Assembly (NCBI RefSeq): GCF_001428685.1
Contig: NZ_LMIK01000001.1
Location: 869,695 to 933,694, forward strand
DNA: 64,000 bases
Source of the DNA: Lysobacter sp. Root76
GTDB taxonomy: Bacteria; Pseudomonadota; Gammaproteobacteria; Xanthomonadales; Xanthomonadaceae
Reading direction: 5' to 3'
Under the pieces are notes generated by a model. It was not told where the DNA came from. It saw only the letters and a list, made by a program, of their open reading frames with translations, and ran no database searches. The position numbers were made by a program, and so were the translations under genes. This document shows positions 20,957-29,039 of the stretch, piece after piece. Within the stretch, counting starts at the first letter, position 1. The number at the start of each line of letters is the position of its first letter.

Positions 20957-21834
20957 ACCAGAGCGTCGAACCGATCCTGATCATCGTCAGCGGCCTGTCC
21001 GGCTCGGGCAAGTCGGTGGCGCTGCACACCTTCGAGGATCTGGGTTACTACTGCGTCGACAACCTGCCCGCCGAGCTGCTGCCCGCATTCGTGCGCAGCG
21101 TGGTCCAGGCCGGCGACGGCGCCCCGGCCAAGCTCGCGGTCAGCATCGACGTGCGCAACCGCCATAGCGATCTGGCCAATATTCCGGGCTGGCTGTCGAC
21201 GGTGGGCGCGCTCGGGGTCGATCCCAAGCTGGTGTTCTTCGATGCCCGCGACGAGGTGCTGCTCAAGCGCTACGCCGACACCCGCCGCCGCCATCCGCTG
21301 AGCCAGCTCGGCCTGGCCCTGGCCGACGCGATCGCGCTCGAACACCAGGTGCTGCGTCCGCTGCGCCAGATCGCCGACGCCGTGGTCGATACCAGCGACC
21401 TCAACGTGCACCAGTTGCGTCGCTACGTGATCACCGAATTCGGCATGGGCGGCGAGACCGGCATGTCGCTGCTGTTCGAATCCTTCGCCTACCGGCGCGG
21501 CGTGCCGGCCGATGCAGATTTCGTGTTCGACGCGCGCGCCCTGCCGAATCCGCACTGGGACCCGACCCTGCGGCCGCTGTCCGGCCGCGACGCCGGCGTG
21601 CGCGAGTACCTCGAAGGGCAGCCTTACGTGCAGCAGTTCGTCGAGCAGATCGGCCAGTTCCTCGACACCTGGCTGCCGCGCCTGCAGGCCGACAGCACGC
21701 GCAGCTACGCCACCGTCGCCTTCGGCTGCACCGGCGGACGTCACCGCTCGGTCTACCTCGCCGAACGCCTGGCCGAACACGCACGCGAACGCGGCTGGAA
21801 CGAAGTCGCGGTGCACCATCGCGAGTTGGACTGA
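20953..21834 (+). CDS. rapZ: RNase adapter/nucleotide-binding protein RapZ
   Basis: A 293-residue P-loop protein with Walker A GLSGSGKS at 14-21, [35 protein letters not shown] and, in the C-terminal RNA-binding half, the conserved [15 protein letters not shown]. In E. coli RapZ adapts the sRNA GlmZ to RNase E and so controls GlmS; in this lineage the RNA partner is not known. The ATGA overlap with hprK places it in the ptsN operon. Confidence 0.95.
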   Translation: MNQSVEPILIIVSGLSGSGKSVALHTFEDLGYYCVDNLPAELLPAFVRSVVQAGDGAPAKLAVSIDVRNRHSDLANIPGWLSTVGALGVDPKLVFFDARDEVLLKRYADTRRRHPLSQLGLALADAIALEHQVLRPLRQIADAVVDTSDLNVHQLRRYVITEFGMGGETGMSLLFESFAYRRGVPADADFVFDARALPNPHWDPTLRPLSGRDAGVREYLEGQPYVQQFVEQIGQFLDTWLPRLQADSTRSYATVAFGCTGGRHRSVYLAERLAEHARERGWNEVAVHHRELD

Positions 21835-22048
21835 GCGACGCGGCCGCGCCGCCTCCGTAGCGTCGTATCGCGCGATCGGCGGCGCGGCGCATTCATCGCC
21901 CGCCCCGCCACGTCGACCAGGTGAATCGGCGCTAAGCGCGGAGATCCTTACGAAACTTTTGCGCATCCGTACCGCGTTTCTACACGCGCGACCGTACGGT
22001 GAGGCTGCGCTGTCCGCAGCGCACTGCGTCCACACCGGAGCACCGACG

Positions 22049-22390
22049 ATGACCTCACCCATTCGCACCCCGCTGCCGTGGTTGATCGCGCTGTCCGCAG
22101 CATTGGCGACGCCTCTGGCGCTCGCTCAATCCAACTCGCCGCAGGACCCGCCGCCGACCGCCCGCGGCGAGGTCTCGCAACCCCTGCCGTCGAAGGACGC
22201 CGCCGGCATCACTCCCACCTTCGCCGAGTACGACGTCGACAGCGACGGCAAGATCAGCAAGGCCGAAGCTGCGATCGACAGCAAGCTCAGCGCCGAGTTC
22301 GTCGCCCGCGATCAGGACGGCGACGGCGCGCTCAGCCAAGCCGAGTACCTCGCCGGGCGCGACCGCCACGACGGCGAAAAACGCAAGTAA
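22049..22390 (+). CDS. Exported EF-hand calcium-binding protein
   Basis: A 113-residue protein with a signal peptide (MTSPIRTPLPWLIALSAALA, cleavage after LALA or ALAQ) and two EF-hand loops, DVDSDGKISKAE and DQDGDGALSQAE. Each has acidic residues at loop positions 1, 3, 5 and 12, so calcium binding is likely. A Pro/Ser/Gln-rich linker precedes them. It is presumably periplasmic or secreted. It sits with the next lipoprotein as an insertion between rapZ and the mannose-type EIIA gene, with no obvious functional link to the PTS. Confidence 0.82.
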   Translation: MTSPIRTPLPWLIALSAALATPLALAQSNSPQDPPPTARGEVSQPLPSKDAAGITPTFAEYDVDSDGKISKAEAAIDSKLSAEFVARDQDGDGALSQAEYLAGRDRHDGEKRK

Positions 22391-22447
22391 GCCGATGCCG
22401 GCGAGCGCACTGCGCTCGCGGGCCGGCCCGAAACCAAGGAGCCCCAC

Positions 22448-22744
22448 ATGAACACTTTCGCTCATCGCAAGTTGGCGCTGGCCCTGGGCGCGCTGCTGGC
22501 CACCGTTGCGCTCGGTGCCTGCAACAAGCCCGAACCGCCGGCCGGGGAACTGCCGCCGCCGGCCGCCGACACCGCACCGGCCGATACCACCGCGCCGCCC
22601 GCGGACACGGCCGCCCCGCCGACCGACACCACCGCCCCGCCACCGCCGGCCACCGATACCGGCACACCGCCTCCGGTCGAAGGCACCTCCACCCAGACCC
22701 CGCCGGACGAGCCCAAGACCGACACCAAGCAGCCGGCCCACTGA
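22448..22744 (+). CDS. Pro/Thr-rich small lipoprotein
   Basis: A 98-residue predicted lipoprotein: hydrophobic leader ending VALGAC with Cys25 as lipidation site. About 70 residues of Pro, Thr, Ala and Asp follow (repeats of PADT, APPADT, APPTDT), an extended low-complexity stalk or cell-wall spacer. No folded domain is visible. AAGGAG before the start is a good ribosome site. Such sequences vary in length; the repeats are imperfect at DNA level. Confidence 0.75.
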   Translation: MNTFAHRKLALALGALLATVALGACNKPEPPAGELPPPAADTAPADTTAPPADTAAPPTDTTAPPPPATDTGTPPPVEGTSTQTPPDEPKTDTKQPAH

Positions 22745-22769
22745 CGGCCCCGCCGCCGGTCCGCCCCAT

Positions 22770-22797
22770 GCACGGGCAGCCTCCGGGCTGTCCGTGC
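22770..22797 (+). terminator. Strong 12-bp hairpin downstream of the lipoprotein gene
   Basis: GCACGGGCAGCC (22770-22781) pairs with GGCTGTCCGTGC (22786-22797) through a TCCG tetraloop, with one G-T pair. No T run follows, so it is either a factor-dependent terminator or a processing/stability hairpin separating the EF-hand/lipoprotein pair from the PTS genes. Confidence 0.5.
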
Positions 22798-22886
22798 CGC
22801 AGCAGTCGCCGACGCCGCTCGCAAAATCGCATCCGCAGCGCTTCAGACGCTTCCGGCCTGTCACCGGCGTCTGTTAAGTTGGCTGC

Positions 22887-23279
22887 ATGAGCGTCGGCAT
22901 CCTCCTCATCACCCACGAAGGCATCGGCAACGCGCTGGTCGCGGTGGCGAGCCGTTTGCTGCGCCCGCTGCCGCTGAAGGTGGAAGCGCTGGAAGTGCCG
23001 TTCGACGCCGATCACGACCTGCTGCTGCCGATGGCCAGCGCCGCGCTGCGCCGCGTCGACGGCGGCCAGGGCGTGCTGGTGCTGACCGACCTGTACGGCG
23101 CGTCGCCGAGCAACCTCGCCGCCCGCGTCGCCCGCCTGGGCACGCCGGTGCGCCGGGTCTCGGCGCTGAGCCTGCCGATGCTGCTGCGCGTATTGAACTA
23201 TTCCGACCTCGAACTGGACGAACTGCCCGCGGTCGCCGCGGCCGGCGCGCGCAACGGCGTGATCATCGACGAGGCCTGA
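22887..23279 (+). CDS. PTS mannose-family EIIA domain protein (ManX-type)
   Basis: A 130-residue single-domain EIIA of the mannose family. The active histidine is His10 in GILLITHEGIGNAL, and VLVLTDLYGASPSNLAAR is the family phosphate-site loop. No EIIB, EIIC or EIID gene is in the window, so this protein probably receives phosphate from HPr for a regulatory purpose rather than sugar uptake. It precedes ptsH and ptsI on the same strand. Confidence 0.9.
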   Translation: MSVGILLITHEGIGNALVAVASRLLRPLPLKVEALEVPFDADHDLLLPMASAALRRVDGGQGVLVLTDLYGASPSNLAARVARLGTPVRRVSALSLPMLLRVLNYSDLELDELPAVAAAGARNGVIIDEA

Positions 23280-23340
23280 TGTCCTACCCCAGACCACACC
23301 GCGACACCGCAACGACGAGACGGCTTTTGAGGAACCCGCA

Positions 23341-23610
23341 ATGATCGAACGCGAACTGACCGTCTCCAACCGCCTGGGCCTGCATGCGCGCGCCACCGCC
23401 AAGCTGGTGCAGGTGCTCTCCGGCTTCCGCAGCTCCGCCACGCTTACCGCCAAAGGCCGCGAGGTCAACGCCAAGAGCATCATGGGCGTGATGCTGCTCG
23501 CCGCCGGCCAGGGCACCTCGGTCAAGCTGCGGGTCGAGGGCGAAGACGAAACCTCCGCGGCCGACGCGGTGATCGCGCTGTTCGATCGCCGTTTCGACGA
23601 AGACAGCTGA
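23341..23610 (+). CDS. ptsH: Phosphocarrier protein HPr
   Basis: An 89-residue HPr with His15 in NRLGLHARATA (EI phosphorylation site) and Ser46 in NAKSIMGVM (HprK site). Both regulatory sites are intact, so the HprK encoded at 20006-20956 has a plausible substrate. GAGGAACCCGCA before the ATG provides the ribosome site. It lies 28 bases before ptsI. Confidence 0.95.
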   Translation: MIERELTVSNRLGLHARATAKLVQVLSGFRSSATLTAKGREVNAKSIMGVMLLAAGQGTSVKLRVEGEDETSAADAVIALFDRRFDEDS

Positions 23611-23638
23611 GCGAGGGCGCGGCAGTGAGGCAGACTCG

Positions 23639-25351
23639 ATGAGGCAAGCGTTCTTCGGACATGGCGCGTCGCGTGGCAGCGCCCTGGGCCGTGCCCGGGT
23701 CCGCCTGCCGCATGCGCTGGAAGTCGCCGAGGAACGGATCGAGCCGGCCCAGGTCGAGGCCGAACTGGCGCGCCTGCACGCCGCCATCGAAACCGTGCGC
23801 GGGGAAATGCACTCGCTGCGCGACCGCCTGCACGGCGCGCTCGCGCACGAAGTCGGCGAGTTCCTCGACCTGCACACCCTGCTGCTCGACGACCCCGAAC
23901 TGCTGCATGGCCTGGACGAACTGATCCGCACCGGCCGCTACGCCGCCGACTACGCCCTGCGCCTGCAACGCGACCGCATCGCCGCGGTGTTCGAGGCCAT
24001 GGACGACGCCTACTTCCGCAGCCGCGTCGACGACATCGACCAGGTGATCGGCCGCATCCACGCCGCCTTGCACCGCCGCGCCGGCGAGATGCAGGGCGTG
24101 GCCGGCGAAATCCTGGTCACCGACAACGTCGCGCCGGCCGAACTGGCGCAGCTGCAGGCCCAGGGCGTGCTGGCGATCGTCACCTCCGCCGGCAGCGCGC
24201 TGTCGCACAGCGCCATCCTGGCGCGCAGCCTGCACTTGCCGCTGGTGGTCGGCACCGCCCAGGCCCTGCTCAAGATCAACGACGGCGATGCCCTGACCGT
24301 CGACGGCAGCAGCGGCACGGTGATCCTGGAACCCGACGCCGACGACCTGCGAGCGCACCGCGACCGCATGCGCGAACACGCGCGCGAGCGCAAGCAGCTG
24401 CACCGCCTGCGCCGCGAACCGACCCGCACCGTCGACGGCGTCGACATCCGTCTCTACGCCAATGCCGAATCTCGCGAGGACGTGGCCGAAGCGCACGCCC
24501 TGGGCGCGGCCGGCGTCGGCCTGTACCGCACCGAATTCCTGTTTCTGCAGCGCAACGAGCTGCCGACCGAGGAAGAACAGTTCCGCGCCTACCGCGACGT
24601 GGTCCTGGGCATGACCGGCCGCTCGGTCACCATCCGCACGCTCGACCTGGGCGCGGACAAGGCCGACCGCACCGGCCTAGCCTTGCGCGACGAACCCAAT
24701 CCGGCCCTGGGCCTGCGCGGCGTGCGCCTGTCGCTGGCCCGCGACGGCCTGCTCGAAACCCAGCTGCGCGCGCTGCTGCGGGCTTCAAACTACGGCCCGC
24801 TGCGGGTGCTGGTGCCGATGGTGAGCTCGCGCGAGGAGGTCCGGCGCGTGCGCCGCATGCTCGACCGGGTCGCGGTCGATCTGCGCCGCGAAGGCCACGA
24901 CATCGCCGAGCAGGTCCCGCTGGGCGCGATGATCGAGGTGCCCGCGGCCGCCATCGCCCTGCCCAGCTTCATCGGCGCGATCGACTTCCTGTCGATCGGC
25001 ACCAACGACCTGATCCAGTACCTGCTCGCCGCCGACCGCAACAACGAAGCCCTGGGCGAGCTCTACACGCCGCTGCACCCGGCCGTGCTGCGGCTGATCC
25101 GCGACGTGATCCGCCTGTCCAAGGCGCGCGGCAAATCGGTGGCGGTATGCGGCGAGATGGCCGGCGACCCGGCGTTCGCGCCGCTGCTGCTGGCGCTGGG
25201 GCTGGAGGAATTCAGCCTGCACCCGGCGACCTTGCTGGAACTGCGCCGTGCGATCCGCGAACTGGACCTGGGCGCGCTGCGCGCGCGCGCGCCGGCCCTG
25301 CTGCGCGCGCGCGACCGCAAGGCGATCGAGGCCTGGTTGCGCTCGTGTTGA
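23639..25351 (+). CDS. ptsI: Phosphoenolpyruvate-protein phosphotransferase (Enzyme I)
   Basis: A 570-residue Enzyme I. The N-terminal domain carries the phosphohistidine, His190, in SAGSALSHSAILARSL; the residues just before it (ALSH where many EIs have RTSH) deviate from the common form, but the His and the downstream LPLVVGT are kept. The C-terminal PEP-binding barrel has GVGLYRTEFLF, IEVPAAAIA, FLSIGTNDLIQY and the catalytic Cys in AVCGEMAGD. There is no N-terminal GAF domain, so it is the PtsI type and not PtsP. Confidence 0.95.
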   Translation: MRQAFFGHGASRGSALGRARVRLPHALEVAEERIEPAQVEAELARLHAAIETVRGEMHSLRDRLHGALAHEVGEFLDLHTLLLDDPELLHGLDELIRTGRYAADYALRLQRDRIAAVFEAMDDAYFRSRVDDIDQVIGRIHAALHRRAGEMQGVAGEILVTDNVAPAELAQLQAQGVLAIVTSAGSALSHSAILARSLHLPLVVGTAQALLKINDGDALTVDGSSGTVILEPDADDLRAHRDRMREHARERKQLHRLRREPTRTVDGVDIRLYANAESREDVAEAHALGAAGVGLYRTEFLFLQRNELPTEEEQFRAYRDVVLGMTGRSVTIRTLDLGADKADRTGLALRDEPNPALGLRGVRLSLARDGLLETQLRALLRASNYGPLRVLVPMVSSREEVRRVRRMLDRVAVDLRREGHDIAEQVPLGAMIEVPAAAIALPSFIGAIDFLSIGTNDLIQYLLAADRNNEALGELYTPLHPAVLRLIRDVIRLSKARGKSVAVCGEMAGDPAFAPLLLALGLEEFSLHPATLLELRRAIRELDLGALRARAPALLRARDRKAIEAWLRSC

Positions 25352-25444
25352 GTCGGGCGGTTGCGGCCGCGAGACCAAATCCGTCGTCGATGAGCGATGC
25401 AGGAGCAGCCTCTGCCGCGACCGTACCGGCAGTCGAAGCGAGCT

Positions 25445-25466
25445 AGCGCGGCTCACGCCGCGCCCC
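25445..25466. repeat. REP-like palindrome between ptsI and DUF4189 gene
   Basis: GCGCGGCTCACGCCGCGCCC, a variant of the palindromic element also found at 1003-1297 and 3309-3560. It lies between convergent genes and ends about 25 bases from the stop of the minus-strand gene. Confidence 0.6.
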
Positions 25467-25490
25467 ACGGCAACGGGGCCGCGGCGGCGT

Positions 25491-26045
25491 TCAGCGCCAG
25501 CCGTCGAAGTGGAAACTCCCGGTCACGCAGTTGCTGTTGAGCTTCTGGCACATCTGCGCGCTCTTGGCGCAGCGCGCGAGCGCAGTCGCCAGCGCCTGCG
25601 CTTCGCTGCGGCCCTTGTCGGCGAACAGCGCGGCGTTGCCGTCCGCGCCCATCCCCACCGCGATCGCCGCGCATTCGGAGCGGTAGCTCAGCAGGATCGC
25701 GCAGCCGGTGCCGCCGCCGTTGTCGCGGCAGGCTTCGAGCGCGGCCTGCTCGGCCTCCTTTTTCTCGCTGATGCCGTTGTCCTGCCCGGCCATGCCCAGA
25801 CTGCGCTTGCCCGGGTCGTGGGCGATCGCGGCCCAGGCCTTGTACTCGCGCTCGATCGCCTGCGACGTGTCGGGCGCCGCGTCGGCGGGTTTGCTGTCGC
25901 CGTTGAGGCCGTAGCCGGGGAGCGGAATGCACAGCTGCCCGGTCGGATTGCCGCCCGGATATTGGCCGTCCGGGCAACCCTGCTCGGCGTGGGCGTCGCC
26001 GATCGCGACGATCAGTCCGAGCAGGACCAGCGTTCTGATGTTCAT
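25491..26045 (-). CDS. Exported DUF4189 protein
   Basis: A 184-residue secreted or periplasmic protein. The start at 26045 gives the signal peptide MNIRTLVLLGLIVAIGDAHA; upstream open frame lacks similarity. After a short CPDGQYPGGNPTG region a DUF4189 domain follows: YKAWAAIAHDPGKRSLGMAG, EAEQAALEACRDNGG and GTGCAILLSYRSECAAIAVG. Several cysteines suggest disulfides. Function unknown; the family is common in xanthomonads, where it is sometimes found with secretion systems, but none is visible here. Confidence 0.82.
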   Translation of the reverse strand: MNIRTLVLLGLIVAIGDAHAEQGCPDGQYPGGNPTGQLCIPLPGYGLNGDSKPADAAPDTSQAIEREYKAWAAIAHDPGKRSLGMAGQDNGISEKKEAEQAALEACRDNGGGTGCAILLSYRSECAAIAVGMGADGNAALFADKGRSEAQALATALARCAKSAQMCQKLNSNCVTGSFHFDGWR

Positions 26046-26267
26046 GCATCCTCCTGATGCGTAGACGCCGCGATCTCGCCGGCACGCGCATTGTGGCCAA
26101 CATGCGCGGCCAGGCCCGATGCGGGACCGGACTGTCCCGCGAAAGTGCGGCGAGCCGGTCGCCAGCGCGCGTTCGCATCGGGCCCATGGCCTGCGAACAC
26201 GCATCCGCACGCGACGCGAGTCATCGTCGTAACGCCGATTTTGCTGGGCTTTGCCGCCGACGCGGGC

Positions 26268-26291
26268 GATAATGCCTCTATGAACGCTTAA
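26268..26291 (+). promoter_or_regulatory. GATAAT -10-like element with a three-codon leaderless mini-ORF before mgtE
   Basis: GATAAT (26268-26273) is followed after six bases by ATG AAC GCT TAA (26280-26291). A transcript starting about seven bases after the hexamer would begin on this ATG. mgtE starts 46 bases beyond the TAA. Whether the mini-ORF has a role in magnesium control is unknown. Confidence 0.35.
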
Positions 26292-26337
26292 CCCAGTCGC
26301 CGCCCTCGTGGCCGCGACGCGCCAACGGAAGTACCGC

Positions 26338-27699
26338 ATGGCCGAAGCCGTCCGCCACGACAAGACCGCACGTCAGCTGCGACTGCTTTCCGACGCGCTC
26401 GACAGCGGCCGTCTGGGGCCGGTCCGCCGCCTGGTCAACACCCTCTCGCCCGCCGAGATCGGCAACCTGCTCGAATCGCTGCCGCCCGCCAAGCGCGTGG
26501 TGGTCTGGGGCCTGGTCGATCCCGAGGACGACGGCGAGGTGCTGGTCCACGTCGGCGACGAAGTGCGCGAAAGCCTGCTCGCGGACATGGACACCGACGA
26601 GATCGTCGCCGCGGTCGAAGACCTCGACATCGACGACCTCGCCGACCTGGTCGAAGACCTGCCCGACACCGTCATCGACGAAGTCCTCAAGTCGATGGAC
26701 CGCGAGAACCGCGAGCGCCTGGAGCAGGTGCTGTCGTACCCGGAGGACACCGCCGGCCGCCTGATGAACCCGGATGTGGTCACGGTGCGCGCCGACACCA
26801 CCATCGACGTGGTCCTGCGTTACCTGCGCCTGCGCGGCGAACTGCCCGAACACACCGACCACCTGTACGTGGTCAGCCGCCGCCACCAGTACCTGGGCCG
26901 GATCGCCCTGGCCGCGTTGCTGACCCACGAGCCCGGCACCCCGATCAACAAGCTGATCGACGACGAGCAGCCGGCGATCGACATGACCGAGACCGCGTCC
27001 GAAGTCGCGCGCCAGTTCTCCGACCACGACTGGATCAGCGCCCCGGTCGTCGACGACAACAACATCCTGCTCGGCCGCATCACCATCGACGACGTGGTCG
27101 ACATCATCCGCGACCAGGCCGAGCACCAGGCCTTGAGCGCGGCCGGCCTGGACGAGGACGAGGACCTGTTCAGCCCGGTGCGGCGCGCGTTCCGGCGCCG
27201 CCTGATCTGGCTCAGCGTCAATCTGTGCACCGCCTTCCTGGCCGCCAGCGTGGTCGGCCAGTTCGAGGACTCCATCGCCAAGCTGGTCGCGCTGGCCGCA
27301 CTGATGCCGATCGTCGCCGGCATGGGCGGCAACGCCGGCACCCAGGTGCTGGCGCTGATGATCCGGGGCCTGGCCCTGGGCCAGATCGGCGCTTCCAACG
27401 TCGGCGTGTTGCTGCGCAAGGAACTCTCGGTCGCGCTGATCAACGGCCTGGTGCTGGGCGTCGGCCTGGGGCTGATCGTGCTGCTGTGGTTCCGCCAGCC
27501 GGGGCTGTCGCTGGTGATCGGCGTCGCCCTGACCGTCAACCTGCTGACCGCCGCCGCCGGCGGCGTGCTGGTGCCGGTCACGCTCAAGCGCCTGGGCTTC
27601 GACCCGGCCCTGGCCGGCGGCGTAGTGCTGACCACGCTGACCGATGTGATGGGCTTCCTGAGCTTCCTCGGCCTGGCGACGCTGATCCTGCTGCGTTGA
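26338..27699 (+). CDS. mgtE: Magnesium transporter MgtE
   Basis: A homodimeric Mg2+ channel of the inner membrane. I start at ATG 26338 (MAEAVRHDKTARQL, 453 residues); a GTG ten codons upstream is possible. Domains in order: MgtE N domain with helical repeats (about 20-125), two CBS domains (about 130-255, ending GRITIDDVVDIIRDQAEHQ), a connecting helix, then five transmembrane segments (about 280-453) with the pore signature PIVAGMGGNAGTQVLALMIRGLALG. The acidic N domain and CBS dimer sense cytosolic Mg2+ and close the pore. Confidence 0.96.
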   Translation: MAEAVRHDKTARQLRLLSDALDSGRLGPVRRLVNTLSPAEIGNLLESLPPAKRVVVWGLVDPEDDGEVLVHVGDEVRESLLADMDTDEIVAAVEDLDIDDLADLVEDLPDTVIDEVLKSMDRENRERLEQVLSYPEDTAGRLMNPDVVTVRADTTIDVVLRYLRLRGELPEHTDHLYVVSRRHQYLGRIALAALLTHEPGTPINKLIDDEQPAIDMTETASEVARQFSDHDWISAPVVDDNNILLGRITIDDVVDIIRDQAEHQALSAAGLDEDEDLFSPVRRAFRRRLIWLSVNLCTAFLAASVVGQFEDSIAKLVALAALMPIVAGMGGNAGTQVLALMIRGLALGQIGASNVGVLLRKELSVALINGLVLGVGLGLIVLLWFRQPGLSLVIGVALTVNLLTAAAGGVLVPVTLKRLGFDPALAGGVVLTTLTDVMGFLSFLGLATLILLR

Positions 27700-27930
27700 A
27701 TGCGGCGCACAGGGCTGGCTTATCGCCGGCGCCATCCTTCGAGCGAATCCGATGCCGCCATTCGATCGCCCCACTGCCCGTACCATCGAGCCGCCCGGCT
27801 CGGTCATGCGGCGGAACGTGACCGCGGACTTGTCCCGATGTGGCGGTCGCGTCAAATCGCCGAATCGCGCATGGACAGCGCCGAAATCGCGCGGAATCAT
27901 GCGACCAACAAGGATGCCCTGGACAGCACG

Positions 27931-28737
27931 ATGCTGCGCGCACTACCCGCCCGCCAATGGGCGATCTTCCTGTTATTCGCGCTGATGGCCGCGGGCTCCT
28001 GCACGCACACGCCGGCGAGCCGCCAGCACGGGGCCTTCGTCGCCCGGGCCCTCGACCTGGACGGCAGGACGTATCGCTATCAGGTGTTCGTGCCCTCGCG
28101 CAGCGCCGGCGGGGCGCGGCCGCCGGTCGTGCTGTTCCTGCACGGCTCGGGCGAGCGCGGCGACGACAACCAGCGCCAGCTCGCGGCCGGGCTGGGCCCT
28201 TACATCGGCCGCATGCGCGACGACTTCCCCGCGATCGCGGTGTTCCCGCAGTCGCCCGAGGGCGCCTCCTGGACCGGCGAGACCGCGCGCATGGCGCTGG
28301 CCGCCCTGGACGCGGCGATGGGCGAATTCGGCGGCGACCCCGACCGGGTCGCGCTGACCGGTCTGTCGCGTGGCGGCTACGGCGTCTACGAACTGGCCCT
28401 GATGCAACCCGACCGCTTCGCCGCGCTGGTTCCGATCTGCGGCGGCGTCACCGCGCCGGCCGCGATCGGCGATCTGTACCTGCACGAGGTGGCGACGGCC
28501 GACGACCCGTTCACCATCGCCGCCCAGCGCCTGCACCGCATTCCGGTGTGGGCCTTCCACGGCGCGCGCGACGATGTCGTGCCGCCCGAACAGTCGCGAC
28601 GCATGGTCGAAGCCCTGAAGCAGGCCGGCGGCGACGTGCGCTACACGGAGTTCGCGCAAGCCAACCACAACGCCTGGGACCCGGCGTACGCGACCGCCGA
28701 ACTGTGGGCGTGGCTGTGGCGGCAGCGTCGGCACTAG
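27931..28737 (+). CDS. Alpha/beta hydrolase (esterase/peptidase-like), probable lipoprotein
   Basis: I start at 27931 (MLRALPARQWAIFLLFALMA), because the N-terminus then forms a signal ending AAGSC with a possible lipid-modified Cys; the frame is open to 27700 and ATG 27871 is another option. The 268-residue protein shows VVLFLHGSGERGDDN (oxyanion loop), nucleophile Ser in LTGLSRGGYGVYE, acid in AFHGARDDVVPPEQ and His in AQANHNAWDP, a complete triad of the prolyl-oligopeptidase/feruloyl-esterase type. Substrate cannot be inferred. Confidence 0.78.
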   Translation: MLRALPARQWAIFLLFALMAAGSCTHTPASRQHGAFVARALDLDGRTYRYQVFVPSRSAGGARPPVVLFLHGSGERGDDNQRQLAAGLGPYIGRMRDDFPAIAVFPQSPEGASWTGETARMALAALDAAMGEFGGDPDRVALTGLSRGGYGVYELALMQPDRFAALVPICGGVTAPAAIGDLYLHEVATADDPFTIAAQRLHRIPVWAFHGARDDVVPPEQSRRMVEALKQAGGDVRYTEFAQANHNAWDPAYATAELWAWLWRQRRH

Positions 28738-28776
28738 GGGATTGCGCCCCTCGCCGCCGATCCAGCCTTCTTCAGG

Positions 28777-28989
28777 TCAAGCCTTCTTCAGGAACTCGGT
28801 CCGCAGCACCAGCCCTTTGACCTTTTCGACGTTGCATTCGATCAGCTCTTCGTCGTCGGTCAGGCGGATGTTCTTGCACAGGGTGCCGCGCTTGAGCGTC
28901 ACCGAAGTGCCCTTCACCTTCAGGTCCTTGATCACCAGCACCGAGTCGCCGTCGGCCAGTGCGGTGCCATTGCTGTCTTTCACGATCAT
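28777..28989 (-). CDS. PhnA/YjdM C-terminal-domain protein, lacking the zinc ribbon
   Basis: A 70-residue protein equal to the C-terminal half of YjdM/PhnA: VKDSNGTALADGDSVLVIKD, then LKVKGTSVTLKRGTLCKNIRL and LRTEFLKKA. The full-length family (about 110 residues) has an N-terminal zinc ribbon with four Cys; none is present here or in the 50 bases upstream in any frame. Single-domain forms do exist. Role in phosphonate metabolism is doubtful even for full-length members. It ends a short distance from the convergent hydrolase gene. Confidence 0.82.
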   Translation of the reverse strand: MIVKDSNGTALADGDSVLVIKDLKVKGTSVTLKRGTLCKNIRLTDDEELIECNVEKVKGLVLRTEFLKKA

Positions 28990-29039
28990 CTTGCAATCCT
29001 TCCGGCCGCGCAGGGATGGGCGGCGTCTTTAGTGTGGGA

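Noticed and set aside
26278-27900. 540-residue minus-strand frame opposite mgtE
   Set aside because: mgtE shows all family motifs in the opposite strand, so this frame is a shadow.
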